Position numbers and translations under genes: made by a program. A model generated the notes under the pieces. That model ran no database searches and was not told the origin of the DNA. It worked only from the letters and a program-made list of their open reading frames with translations. From NCBI RefSeq assembly GCF_014467055.1, contig NZ_CP060696.1:1612001-1676000 (forward strand): DNA of 64,000 bases, in the 5' to 3' direction. Positions 53,163 to 62,984 of this stretch are shown here, piece by piece (position 1 is the stretch's first letter; each line of letters begins with the position of its first letter). The DNA is from Caproicibacterium amylolyticum. Its GTDB lineage: Bacteria; Bacillota; Clostridia; Oscillospirales; Acutalibacteraceae.

Positions 53163-53849
53163 CTAAAAAGCATTCCATATCACGAAAAATATCGCAATAC
53201 ACCCCCATGCATTATTTGTTTTTTCTTTTACGAGGATCATCCCATACATGAGAATAAATGTAGCTAGTATCTCAATAATTCCTTTTAAATCAAATCTAAA
53301 CATACCGTGTATTAATATGCACATCATAGCGCACACAAGGGCTCCGCAGTTCAGCCATTTACCTTTGCATGGGAATCGGATATTCACTTTTTCTGCAATG
53401 ATTACATAGTTAATACCCTCTAAAAACCCCCAAATTATTGCTATTAATATGTAGCCCAGTATATTCCACGGCATGCTCGCATGGAGAATGGGTTTCGTCA
53501 AGAACATCCCTTGGAAGGGCAGAAATCCATGAATATCGTTTGTAAAATACAAGAAAAGAACTGTCGGAACAGAAACGAGTAAGCAACCTAATACAGACCA
53601 TATCACATTATTCAGAATAAGCCCGTATTCTCTGAAACTTTCTTTGTTTTTCCGTTTTACAATCAAAAGTCCTAAACCAGCCATTCCGAACTGAATGGCT
53701 GCAACCGGAATAAAGCGTAAAAGCAGTGGATTTTCACCATTTCTGCCATATTTCATAATTGAATTTCCCAAAAAGATATAAAGAGCGGCAAAAATAAAAC
53801 TAATTGATAGTATTATGCCTAAATCCTTTCCGGCTTGCTTCTTTATCAT
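53163..53849 (-). CDS. CPBP-family membrane protein
   Basis: This protein of about 228 residues has six to seven spans and LIAIIWGFLEGINYVIIAEK near residue 145, aligning with the EExxxR motif of CPBP (Abi/CAAX-protease-like) proteins. Here the second Glu and Arg are missing (EGxNYV), so it may not be a protease. The ATG at 53849 has GGGAG 13 bases upstream; the ATG at 53861 lies too close to it. One copy of the repeated upstream element lies 45-85 bases before it. Confidence 0.65.
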   Translation of the reverse strand: MIKKQAGKDLGIILSISFIFAALYIFLGNSIMKYGRNGENPLLLRFIPVAAIQFGMAGLGLLIVKRKNKESFREYGLILNNVIWSVLGCLLVSVPTVLFLYFTNDIHGFLPFQGMFLTKPILHASMPWNILGYILIAIIWGFLEGINYVIIAEKVNIRFPCKGKWLNCGALVCAMMCILIHGMFRFDLKGIIEILATFILMYGMILVKEKTNNAWGCIAIFFVIWNAF

Positions 53850-53893
53850 TGTATTTCTCATACTCCCTTCAAGTTTTTCATTTATTCATAAAA

Positions 53894-53935
53894 TATAAAT
53901 AATCTGAATTTGTGCTGGTTTCTCATTATTCCGCT
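53894..53935 (-). repeat. Repeated upstream element, copy 1
   Basis: A 42-bp stretch is identical to 58168-58209. The core is TCTCATTATTCCGCTTA on the plus strand (also near 57545 and 55299). All four copies lie 50-110 bases upstream of minus-strand genes. Confidence 0.75.
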
Positions 53936-53983
53936 TATGTGCACATGCGTCACTACATTTTCTAGTGCGCTCATTACACATAT

Positions 53984-55206
53984 TCAGAGCCTATCGCATA
54001 CTTTTTGTATCTTGGTCACAGCTGTCTGCAATCCCTTTTCCTCTTTCATTTTTTCACTTAATGTATGAACCTTATCAGTCATTTGATTATAGTTCGCTTT
54101 CAGTAACTCGATAGTTGCGACAAGAGTCTTCTCATTCAGTTCCTTAGACTTGATTGGTTTCATTCCGACATTTAATTCGTAAACTTTGTTTGCCCACAAG
54201 AACTGATCAAGAACATGCGGAATCACAATACTCGGTTTCTCGGCAAGCATTGCGGCCGCCGAGGTGCCGAAGCCACCGTGATGAATACAATACCCTTGGC
54301 GAAAAAGCCAGCTATGGGGAGCAGAACCGACCTTCATAACACTTTCCGGCAATACATAGTTTTTCAGCGTTTCGTCAAAACCCTGGATGACGGCTCTCAT
54401 GCCCGTCTGCTGAAACGCATGAATAAGAATATCCAGTTTATCTTTTTCTTCCTTGCTTTCAAAGGCCATAGCACCAAGAGCTACGATTACGGGCGCGCTG
54501 CCCGATTCTATAAATTGCAGCAACTCGGGAGTCGGTTCAAATGGTTCTTCTTCCTCATACCAGTATCCAACGACCTGATTGGTTTTCTCCCAATACGGAT
54601 TTTGTGGCACCATATAGGTGCTGATAGGAATCAGATTTAAATATGGCGACATGATTTCGTCGATTGTCTTAATCGGCTTCATCTTGTATTTTTTCGGATT
54701 TTATTGTATGGGCCGACCATCATCGGGTTAATAGCAATCCCTATTAATGTCTCGGTAAACTTCTGCCATCCTGTGCGCGGTTTATGCGGTTGAGAAATTG
54801 CCTCAGTTTGCAAAGTGACACTGACGACCGGCTTTTGGCAGGCTTGCCCTTCGATTGCCCCGGCGTGGCTGTGGGAAGCAATCACCAGATCTGCGTTTCG
54901 GCACAGTTTGTAAATCTCATCGGTGCTCCCTTCAATGATTTTAAAGACGAACTGCATGGTCTTGATGGCGCTAGTGAACCAATGGATGGATCTTCCTCGT
55001 ATTACAGCCGCCTCATAAGAAATATCAATGTCCGGTCCAATAGGAGAAAAGTCGACATTGGCATTTTCAACCAGAGATTTCCAGCAAGGGTGTGTTGCAA
55101 TGACAGGAGCAAATCCTACCCTTTTTAAAGTTCGTGCAAGGTAAATATATGGCTAAACATCCCCTCTTGTACCCAAGGTGAAGATAACTATGTTGTGAAT
55201 TGACAT
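53984..55206 (-). pseudogene. GT1-family glycosyltransferase, broken
   Basis: Joined frames give a protein of about 400 residues like macrolide/sterol glycosyltransferases: MSIHNIVIFTLGTRGDV, a TAG at codon 18 where RGDVQPY is conserved, YLARTLKRVGFAPVIATHPC, then SHSHAGAIEGQACQKPVVSV. After a frameshift near 54680 the C-terminal sugar-nucleotide domain follows (PVIVALGAMAF, GYCIHHGGFGTSAAAMLAEK, IPHVLDQFLWANKVY). Two lesions make it a pseudogene unless TAG is read through. It belongs to the minus-strand gene set carrying the repeated upstream element. Confidence 0.85.
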
Positions 55207-55298
55207 GGCTTTTCTTCTTTCCACTGGCTTAGAATAGAATATCCCGTTAGTTAAAATATAATTTTCTTGTTTTATTAATTATCCTAATTGTACTTATT

Positions 55299-55315
55299 TC
55301 TCATTATTCTGCTTA
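55299..55315 (-). repeat. Repeated upstream element, copy 2
   Basis: TCTCATTATTCTGCTTA (one mismatch to the core), followed by ATGTAGCATC as in copy 3. It lies 93-109 bases upstream of the glycosyltransferase start. Confidence 0.65.
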
Positions 55316-55345
55316 CATGTAGCATCCAGAATTTGCGGAACGGAA

Positions 55346-55565
55346 TTAAGTAAATATTATGTAAAGCTCGTAAAGAAGGTAAATTTCCACAAGAGCGCCA
55401 GCACCACCTGACCTGTCGGGGGAACCCGGGCGGCAAGAAATGATCCACCAAGCCAGATAAAATAGTATGCAGAGCAAAAGCAGCAATTGTCCGAGAATAT
55501 TTCCCAGAGCGAAGCCGTGAAGTCGTGGAAACTTTATATAAATACGTCCGGATAGTTGTATGGTT
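55346..55565 (-). pseudogene. Hydrophobic remnant
   Basis: The minus frame holds one long hydrophobic stretch (ILGQLLLLLCILFYLAWWII) and an acidic/aromatic end (LVEIYLLYELYIIFT). There is no RBS or proper start, and it continues out of the HAD gene's 3' end. Probably the tail of a lost membrane-protein gene. Confidence 0.3.
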
Positions 55566-56296
55566 TTATTGAAGTAGGTCGAGTTGGTCCACATTCAGCC
55601 GGTAAGTCACATCCTTGCGCTCAACGATAATGTTAATTTTATTGCTGAGCGGATTGTCCTTCCGGATATTTGCAAGCAACTCCCTGGTTGGATTGATTAC
55701 GAAGGGATTGCAGACGAGCTTCAGCATTGCAAAATCACCATTCGTATCCCCGTAAGCATAGCTGGATGAAAGGTCGATATGATATTTCTCCGCGATTTCA
55801 AAAATCGCCTTTCGTTTGCTTTCGGCATCCCACATAGGGGTATCTCCCCATTGTAGATTCCGTTGTCGTCCACTTGATAGATGGTACCTTTGTAGTCATC
55901 CATGTCGTATTTTGCTGACATTTCGCGAACCAATTCAATGGGGGAGCCAGAAATGGCGATGACTAGATGTCCCTGCACCTTATGCCACTTAATTCTTTCA
56001 CGCGTATAGGTATACACGCGTTCCCCCTTCTGCTCAATCACCTTCTTTGCGATATATGCAATGTGGAAGGAATCCGTGTTCTTGACAGTTTCGGTATAAA
56101 TATCTACCATCTTCTGCAGATAGTCGTCGTAATCGCCGACACGCTTGTCCCATCTTGTAAAGGCTGGTTCCACCTCGTTATACCATTTGCTGTTGTCAAT
56201 CAGTTCGTATTTTATCATCTTCTTGAACATTTCGCTGATTAGGCCTTCGCGGGAGATCGTCCCGTCGATATCAAAAAAAGCTGCAATGTTTTTCAT
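55566..56296 (-). pseudogene. HAD-IB family hydrolase with frameshift
   Basis: The start is ATG 56296 (AAAGGGG upstream): MKNIAAFFDIDGTISREGLI with the DxDGT nucleophile motif, later VIAISGSPIELVREM (motif II). Near 55840 the frame shifts by one base within NGxxTPMWDAESKRKA. The other frame continues AYGDTNGDFAMLKLVCNPFV (motif IV) to the stop at 55566. Restored length is about 243 residues, normal for SerB-like HAD-IB phosphatases. A single indel breaks it. Confidence 0.82.
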
Positions 56297-56602
56297 TGTG
56301 AAAATCCCCTTTAATGTGTGCTCATGTGTCTGACTTCCCATATTATGAACGCCAAACGACAGTTTACTCAGTCTTAATGCCATCGGTTTCTCTGAGACTC
56401 TATAATGTTAATAATAGCGCAAATTCCATCGAACTCAATACAATCATTTCCAAATATAAGAGTTCTCTCAGTCAGGTTGGCTGAAGGGGACTAATATCAA
56501 TTGCCACTGTGATTCTAGTATACAAGTTCCAAGTTGTGTGGAATAAACAAACTGTGAAATTCGCACTGCGCCTCAAACTGCTGAGTTTGCTCATAAAGGG
56601 AA

Positions 56603-57469
56603 TTAAACTTTTGCAGCCTCAATAAACGTATTCAACAAATCAAATATAAACGATTTAATGGGAGAAAACCTAAAGCCCAACTTTGATGCAAGCTCAGTGT
56701 TTAAACTGTAGCCCACTCCACCGTTGTATGGAGCGACTTCACCATCTTTTGATAAAATCGCGTGTTTTCCTGTCCTTTCCTCGACATATTTGATTATCTC
56801 ACTTAACGAAATTGTACCGCCATTACTTCCGTTAATTGAACCAGTATACTCTTGCTCTGCCAAAAAGGCCAGAAACCTACCTGCTTCTTCGGAACTTACA
56901 TATCCCATTTGTACATCTATATCGTCAATAAACATTGGAATCCCTTTTACAACATGTTCAACATAAAAGTATAGCCGCTTTGTATAGTCATCCCTTCCAA
57001 TAACAAAGGGAAACCGTACGGCTACGCTGCTTTGTAACGGATATGCCTGAAATAAAGCGCTTTCTGCGAGCCGCTTGATTTCATCATATGGGTAATCTGC
57101 TCTGTTGCACCATTTTAGTGACTTTTCGAGAGGGTTAAAGTCACTTTCTGTTGTATTGACATGCAGCTGATACACAGACGCTGATGATGTCATCACATAG
57201 CGCTTGCAGTGTACAGAATCCAATACATATTTTACATCATTGGAGCAATAAGCAAGGCTGTCACATACTACATCAAAAGTTCTACCGCTAAATGCCTGCG
57301 CTATGCTTTGGGGTGATGAGCGTTCAATAACCATTCTGTGAACGCTATTGCCAAAATTATCTTTTTTCAGTCCTCTTGTAGCAATTGTAATATGGTGTCC
57401 TCTTTGAATGAGAGCTTCAACCATATGTACACCAAAATATCTAGTACCGCCTAATACTAATATATTCAT
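56603..57469 (-). CDS. NAD-dependent epimerase/dehydratase (extended SDR)
   Basis: This 288-residue protein has the Rossmann start MNILVLGGTRYFGVHMVEAL, MTSSASVYQ (catalytic Ser/Thr region), then YPYDEIKRLAE in place of the YxxxK motif (Y with K four residues later) and NGSNGGTISLSEIIKYVEER. This resembles reductases acting on nucleotide sugars or isoflavone-like substrates. The start is ATG 57469, 5 bases after GGAGG. It is intact and preceded by copy 3 of the repeated element. Confidence 0.85.
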   Translation of the reverse strand: MNILVLGGTRYFGVHMVEALIQRGHHITIATRGLKKDNFGNSVHRMVIERSSPQSIAQAFSGRTFDVVCDSLAYCSNDVKYVLDSVHCKRYVMTSSASVYQLHVNTTESDFNPLEKSLKWCNRADYPYDEIKRLAESALFQAYPLQSSVAVRFPFVIGRDDYTKRLYFYVEHVVKGIPMFIDDIDVQMGYVSSEEAGRFLAFLAEQEYTGSINGSNGGTISLSEIIKYVEERTGKHAILSKDGEVAPYNGGVGYSLNTELASKLGFRFSPIKSFIFDLLNTFIEAAKV

Positions 57470-57544
57470 TCTATCCTCCATATAGATAAAGGCTATCATT
57501 CGATTTTACTTTCGTCATTGAGACGATCTGACTCTGTGTTTAAT

Positions 57545-57562
57545 CTCTCATTATTCCGCTTA
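57545..57562 (-). repeat. Repeated upstream element, copy 3
   Basis: TCTCATTATTCCGCTTAT followed by ATGTAGCATC and GCGGAAC, extended similarity shared with copy 2. It lies 76-93 bases upstream of the epimerase start. Confidence 0.7.
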
Positions 57563-57690
57563 TATGTAGCATCAAGTTCCGCGGAACAGAATCAAGTAAA
57601 CATAATGAGCAATTGGGAGAATACTCCGAACTGCTGAGTTTACTCATTATCGGCATCTACACATATCTTTTAAATTGGATTTTGAAAGAC

Positions 57691-58131
57691 TTACGTAAAA
57701 TAGTCGTGTCTCGCAAAGCTGACTATCTCAAATTCGATTCCCTCGGTATCCTTAAAAAAGAACGCATAATAGTCTTTGCAGTATTCAGGATAGTATTGGG
57801 GAGCATGGACGATTAATGCGGGAATCGCCGCTATTTTTTCAAACAATTCATCAACTTTATTTTTACTTTCAACATGGAAGGCGAGATGATGCAATGCCCC
57901 AGCCCTTCTTCTGCTCACTGTTTCATTGGCATACTCTTTTCTCTGATTGACGATGCCAAAGGAAAAGTTGCGGTTATGATATTCTACAATCCGATACTCG
58001 TATTCCGGAACATCATCGTATTCTTTGAGTGATAAGTCAAATCCAAGAAGCGGAAGAAACCAATCATAAAATTTCTCGGCACGATCAATATCAGAAACCG
58101 TAATATGGATATGATCAATAACAGGCGTCAA
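57691..58131 (-). CDS. VOC-family (glyoxalase/bleomycin-resistance fold) protein
   Basis: This 146-residue protein has DHIHITVSDIDRAEKFYDWF (metal His), GALHHLAFHVESKNKVDELF and FFKDTEGIEFEIVSF (metal Glu). Members are metal-dependent lyases, dioxygenases or drug-binding proteins. I start at TTG 58131, behind GGGGTGAG; the longer ATG frame runs back through repeated element copy 4. It is intact. Confidence 0.85.
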   Translation of the reverse strand: MTPVIDHIHITVSDIDRAEKFYDWFLPLLGFDLSLKEYDDVPEYEYRIVEYHNRNFSFGIVNQRKEYANETVSRRRAGALHHLAFHVESKNKVDELFEKIAAIPALIVHAPQYYPEYCKDYYAFFFKDTEGIEFEIVSFARHDYFT

Positions 58132-58167
58132 TGCGCTCACCCCGAAAATTAAGTTTGTTTCCCCGTT

Positions 58168-58209
58168 TATAAATAATCTGAATTTGTGCTGGTTTCTCAT
58201 TATTCCGCT
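58168..58209 (-). repeat. Repeated upstream element, copy 4
   Basis: Identical to copy 1 over 42 bp. It lies 37-78 bases upstream of the VOC gene start and 46 bases from the IS1182 end. Confidence 0.75.
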
Positions 58210-58255
58210 AATGTGCAGCAGCTCAACTTTGTCGAATCAAAACTAATAAACCAGC

Positions 58256-59877
58256 CTGTGTGAAAACACAGTAATATTGCAGCTAAAATAAGCGGTTCCG
58301 CTTCAATATGTTGCTCAATAAGCAGAATAGGGGATAATGTGGGGAGAATTACCCCTGCATTATCCCTACTAATTGCCTTGTCCCGACAATATTGATAGCT
58401 CGTTTCATGTTATAGACTAAAAAATGCAATAAAGATTCAGTCCTTACATTTTCTGTCCTTCTGGTCAGAAAATATGAGAACCCCATAGCTCTTTTGACTG
58501 TTCCCCAAGGATGTTCTACCGTTTGTTTCCGTATTTTATACATATCAGCGAACTGCTTGGTTCTCTTGTCAACTTCATCGGCTATACGTTGGAATGGTCT
58601 GTCCTGTATCGTTCTTCCTTTTTTACCGTTACTGCATTTCTCCCTTACGGGGCAATGGGAGCACGCTTCATAGTTTTGATACCGTTTGACGTCCGTTTCC
58701 TGTGTGTATTCCTTTCTGTGATGATACGCCTTTAGCAAATGGCCCTGCGGGCAGATATATCCGTCTTGGGTTGCGTCATATCTGAATTCAGTTTTCCCAT
58801 ACTCTTTCGTCGCAGCCATAAAGGAATTATCAGCTTTTGAAACAATAGGGATGATATTGTCTTCCTTACACTTTGCAAACTGTGAAGCCGAATAATAACC
58901 TTTATCAGCGATTGCGGTAATTGATTCAACGCCCAATTCTTCTTTGGCCTGTAAGGCGATACTGTGGAACTGTCCTTTGTCAACCGGTTCGCTGGTAACA
59001 TCCACAGCTACAACCAGATGATTCTTATCATCAACGGCAATCTGCACATTATGGCATATGTCGCAGCCTTTGTTACTGACCTTCATCATTCTGGAGTCCG
59101 GATCAGTCTTATAAATTGTGCCGTTTCCTTTTACCTGTTGCTTCAATTCTTCAAGTTCAGCCAGCCTTTTATTGATGCCTTCGATTTTTTCTTCAATTTC
59201 TGCTCGGCTCAGTTTGGGCGTAATGCTGTCGCTTTCCTGTTCATCACAGCTATCCAGCAATATTAAATACTGCTCGACTGTCTTGTTGTAGTGCTCAATC
59301 TTTCTTTCAATCTTTTTCTCGCTGTGGTACGCGAGCCGGCTGTTGCTGGCTCTGAATTTACTGCCATCCACGGCAACCATTTCTTTTCCAATCAGGCCCA
59401 ACTCATCGCATATCATGCTGAACTTATGAAAAGCCAGCTTGATTTGTTTTTTATTGTCCTTCCTGAAATCTGCTATTGTTTTGAAATCGGGCTTTAAGCC
59501 GTTAATCAGCCACATGACTTCAATATTCCGATAACATTCCCGCTCAATTTTCCGAGACGAACGGATTCCGTTAAAGTAGCTGTACGCATACAGCTTAAAC
59601 ATGTCTACCGGATTATATGGCTTTCTGCCGGTTTCCTTCGTCACCGAATATGTAAATCCAATGGACGGAATATTCATTTTATCAACTATGGCATCAATGG
59701 CCCTAACTTCAGAATCAGGGGAAATCATGTCATCCATGCACATAAGCATCAGATTCATCTGGTCTCGATTGTCAACACTTTTGTATCGCTCCATTCTATC
59801 CAGCCCCCCTAATTCCTGCTTCCTTTATTATACCATTATTTGTCTTCGTCCTAAAGCCATTTTTCGTTTTCACACAG
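58256..59877 (-). mobile_element. IS1182-family insertion sequence
   Basis: Terminal repeats CTGTGTGAAAAC (58256-58267) and GTTTTCACACAG (59866-59877) bound one complete transposase gene. GCC occurs at both outer junctions and may be a short target duplication. The element ends inside the dehydrogenase gene at 59870-60754 and provides its stop codon. Confidence 0.85.
58349..59794 (-). CDS. IS1182-family transposase
   Basis: This 481-residue DDE transposase reads MLMCMDDMISPDSEVRAIDA at the start, KPYNPVDMFKLYAYSYFNGI, MVAVDGSKFRASNSR (first Asp), TAIADKGYYSASQ (second Asp) and KQTVEHPWGTVKRAMGFSYF (catalytic Glu region). Full length and no internal stop, so it may be active. Confidence 0.93.
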   Translation of the reverse strand: MERYKSVDNRDQMNLMLMCMDDMISPDSEVRAIDAIVDKMNIPSIGFTYSVTKETGRKPYNPVDMFKLYAYSYFNGIRSSRKIERECYRNIEVMWLINGLKPDFKTIADFRKDNKKQIKLAFHKFSMICDELGLIGKEMVAVDGSKFRASNSRLAYHSEKKIERKIEHYNKTVEQYLILLDSCDEQESDSITPKLSRAEIEEKIEGINKRLAELEELKQQVKGNGTIYKTDPDSRMMKVSNKGCDICHNVQIAVDDKNHLVVAVDVTSEPVDKGQFHSIALQAKEELGVESITAIADKGYYSASQFAKCKEDNIIPIVSKADNSFMAATKEYGKTEFRYDATQDGYICPQGHLLKAYHHRKEYTQETDVKRYQNYEACSHCPVREKCSNGKKGRTIQDRPFQRIADEVDKRTKQFADMYKIRKQTVEHPWGTVKRAMGFSYFLTRRTENVRTESLLHFLVYNMKRAINIVGTRQLVGIMQG

Positions 59878-60754
59878 CCTCAAACATAGTGAGGAGTGCC
59901 GGCTTTCCGGTGATTTTACTTCCCAGAGAGGTCAAATGGGCAAAAATCTTAGCAATTGAAATCGGCAGGATTGTTTTAACTTCTTTTACACCACTTGCGC
60001 TGCTGATATAGCGGAACATATCCCTCATGGAAACACAGACGTTCCCCATTATATAGCCCTCTCCCTTGCGGCCGTTATCACAGCAGCTGATAACACCGTC
60101 CGCCAGATCACGCACATCCACTGCGTTGAAACTGCCTGCTACGCCGCCGGGCATTCTGCCGTTCACGTAGTCTATGACAAAGGTGGAAACTGGTCCGTAA
60201 GCGAAGTCGTCAGGACCACAGATTCCCGTCGGAAATACGATAGATGCATCTAATCCTTTTTTATGAACTGCGTCCATAACAATTTGGGAAGCCAATGCTT
60301 TTGTTTTTCCATAATGCCCGACAATGCCGTCTGCGGTAAAGTGGCTTACTTCGGTAATTTTTTGTCCGTTTGGAAGTTCGGGGATAGCGCTCGTGGAACT
60401 AACATAAGCGAGCTTTTTAACCTTGTGCTCCAGACACTTGTCCACCATATTTTGCGTTCCGCCAACGTTAACTTCATAAAGTTTTTCGCTGTAATCACCG
60501 GAAACCGTTACAATGCTCGCGCAATGAATTACGATAACCTCTGTACCGTCTTCAACTGTAAAAAACCGTTCCAGCGACGCCGTATCTGTGACGTCTCCAA
60601 TTACGATTTCTACTTCCTTTGGCACTCGTTCTGCCGCAGGGTCCCCTTTTAAGACTAAAGCACGAATCCTTGCACCTTTTTCTAGCAGCTGACTGCAAAC
60701 ACTGCTACCAAGATTTCCTGCTGCGCCGGTTACTAAATAGATTCTATTTTTCAT
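59870..60754 (-). pseudogene. NAD-dependent epimerase/dehydratase, 3' end cut by IS1182
   Basis: 294 residues: MKNRIYLVTGAAGNLGSSVC (Rossmann GxxGxxG), AYVSSTSAIPELPNGQKITE, HYGKTKALASQIVMDA (YxxxK motif), VFPTGICGPDDFAYGP. This is an extended SDR of the 3-beta-HSD/DFR kind. Its stop codon lies inside the IS terminal repeat and the usual C-terminal 30-40 residues are lost, so activity is doubtful. The catalytic core is complete. Confidence 0.8.
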
Positions 60755-60879
60755 GTTTATATCTCCTTCTTCGTCACTTGCACCCTATCTTTTATTATGG
60801 TTAAAGTGTATTTACCTAACGTAAACTAATCGTAAAGTTTTAAGCAAATTGAATATGTAGCGGGTTCTTACCATGCGTT

Positions 60880-61596
60880 TTATTTCTTCATAGGGCTCCA
60901 TCCGGATGCGACACAGCCGCCGTCACAAATGATATCCGCTCCAGTCAGGTAACCTGCCTTATCGCTGGCGCAAAAAGCTATAAGGTTTGCAATTTCCTCT
61001 ACTTTACCCGGACGCTTAATTGCGCAGTAATTGATAAATTCGTCCGCTTCATTTTTTTCAAGTTTACCCATCGGCGTTTCAAAGGTTCCCGGTGTAATTG
61101 AAACCACTCTAATTCCTTTTTTGCCAAACTTAGCGGCGTCGGTTTTAGCATACCAGATCACAAAATGCTTGGAGATTCCGTATGCCATGCTCGATCTTAA
61201 TTGTTTGGGAAAAAGATTTACCCTTGCCATCATCTTTTTCATAAATTTATCTTTGTTTATTCTGCTGTACTTGTATCTCCTCTTTGGCATAACGATTTCC
61301 GGAGTCAGGTAGGCTGACATGGATGAGATATCAATCAGGCAGGAACCTTCATCCATAACTTCATAAAAGGCTTCGTTTACATTAATTGTGCCTAAGGCAT
61401 TGACTTCCATGACCTTTTTACCATCACCCATATGCGGGGACAGACCTGCTGCATGGATGACGGAAGATATTTTGCCTAATTCTCTGGCATGTACAGCCAG
61501 CTTGTCCACCGATGCTCGATTTGAGATATCACAGGCAAATGCTTCTGCTTCAATTCCTTTCGATTTTAGTTCTTCAATAGCGTTTTTAAGTTTTAT
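60880..61596 (-). pseudogene. Short-chain dehydrogenase, N-terminus lost to IS3 copy 2
   Basis: About 238 residues of a classical SDR remain: ACDISNRASVDKLAVHAREL, IHAAGLSPHMGDG, DISSMSAYLTPEIV, AYGISKHFVIWYAK (YxxxK), VVSITPGTFETPM and YLTGADIICDGGCVASG. The first about 35 residues with the TGxxxGIG cofactor motif are absent; the frame begins in the IS end. A free AGGAGG remains on the far side of the IS at about 62891, fitting an IS-linked deletion of the gene start. Confidence 0.85.
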
Positions 61597-61676
61597 TGGA
61601 TCTATATTAAATAAGTGGACACCTGAAGTAACTATCAATTATAATTAAGTAGACACCCAAAAGGAGGCACTTACTC

Positions 61677-61970
61677 ATGTCCACTGGTAAAACCGGAACC
61701 CGATATGACGAAGATTTCAAACGAACTCTCGTCAACCTTTATCAATCTGGCGGCAAATCACAAGCAGCACTCTGTAAAGAGTATGGCGTTTCTATCACCG
61801 CACTTGGCCGTTGGATTAAACAATACTCAATCGTCGAAACGGATGATGGCGAAATACTAACTGCTAAGCAGGTCAAAGACCTCCAAAAGCGTAATGCTCA
61901 GCTTGAGGAGGAACTCCTTATACTAAAAAAAGCGATTGCCATCTTCACGCCACACTCAAACAACGATTAG
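61677..61970 (+). CDS. IS3-family transposase OrfA (copy 2)
   Basis: Protein sequence identical to OrfA of copy 1: HTH followed by a coiled coil. The seven-A slippery site lies at 61925-61931 with the upstream GAGGAGG retained. Confidence 0.92.
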   Translation: MSTGKTGTRYDEDFKRTLVNLYQSGGKSQAALCKEYGVSITALGRWIKQYSIVETDDGEILTAKQVKDLQKRNAQLEEELLILKKAIAIFTPHSNND

Positions 61971-62827
61971 AAGCTATTCATAAGCTCCGTTTCCAACACA
62001 ATATCAAGCTCCTTTGTAAGGTTCTTGGCGTTAATCGAAGTACTTACTATAAGCATTACAACACCGAACCGGCTGATCGTACAAAAGACAATCAAACGAT
62101 TGCAAAGCTTATTCTTAAAATCTACGCAGATTATAACAAACGTCTTGGAGCTTACAAGATTACCTATGTTCTCCAGCGTGATTATGGCATTAACATCAGT
62201 GTCGGACGAGTGTACCGACTGATGAGGACTCTAAAACTTCCACGGATGTCCACCGAAAAACCTTATAAAAATTATAAGCATCGGGACAACGGCGAGTGTA
62301 CCAACCACCTTCACCAGGAGTTCAATCAGCAAACTCCAAACATTGTCTGGGCAAGTGATTTCACATACATCAAAGTTGCCGGCAAATGGTATTATCTTTG
62401 TATTGTAATGGATTTATTTTCTTGCAAAGTCATCTCCTGGAACATATCAGGCAAGCCAGATGTCGACCTCGTCATGACTGCGTTCAAAAAAGCTTATGAT
62501 AGAAGAAACTGCCCTTCTGGACTTATGTTTCATTCTGATCGAGGATCTCAGTATACTGCTTTTTCATTTCGACAGCTTCTAGATTCTCTTAATGTTGTGC
62601 AATCATTTTCCAAAAAGGGCTATCCTTTTGATAATGCTTGCTGTGAAAGTTTCTTCAAATATCTAAAAAAAGAAGAAACCAACAGGAAAGCTTATCACTC
62701 CCTACAGGAATTACAGTTGTCCATATTCCAATATATTGAAGGATACTATAACTCAAGAAGGCCTCATGGCTCTCTTCGAATGCTAACACCTAACGAGAAA
62801 GAAGAACTGTTCTGGAATCAGGCTTAA
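61931..62827 (+). CDS. IS3-family transposase OrfB (copy 2, Arg to Cys change)
   Basis: Same -1 frame product as copy 1 with the full DDE core. The Arg after the first catalytic segment (VMDLFSRKVISW) is Cys here. This Arg is highly conserved in retroviral-type integrase cores, so this copy may be weak or inactive. Confidence 0.9.
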   Translation, partial: SDCHLHATLKQRLEAIHKLRFQHNIKLLCKVLGVNRSTYYKHYNTEPADRTKDNQTIAKLILKIYADYNKRLGAYKITYVLQRDYGINISVGRVYRLMRTLKLPRMSTEKPYKNYKHRDNGECTNHLHQEFNQQTPNIVWASDFTYIKVAGKWYYLCIVMDLFSCKVISWNISGKPDVDLVMTAFKKAYDRRNCPSGLMFHSDRGSQYTAFSFRQLLDSLNVVQSFSKKGYPFDNACCESFFKYLKKEETNRKAYHSLQELQLSIFQYIEGYYNSRRPHGSLRMLTPNEKEELFWNQA

Positions 62828-62984
62828 TTCCTGTTTCCAGTATGTTTTCCCTAATTATTGTGTCTACTTACTTGACTATAGTTCAACTTTACCTCCTGAT
62901 TTCAATACTACTTTACCGCTATGTTTATAAAATAATCCAGTAGTGAAAACTAAACGTAAACTTTTATAATTTGGTTAATTGTAA

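Larger units (their letters stand above)
61597..62885 (+). mobile_element. IS3-family insertion sequence, copy 2
   Basis: Same 1289-bp element as at 29616-30904 with the same ends. Flanks are TAT and ACT, so no target duplication is seen. Two substitutions relative to copy 1 (62125 and 62423); the latter changes DLFSRKV to DLFSCKV. Confidence 0.92.

Noticed and set aside
53894..58209. Integron-like cassette array
   Set aside because: The repeated elements are upstream, not imperfect attC-like hairpins at gene ends, and no integron integrase is in the window.
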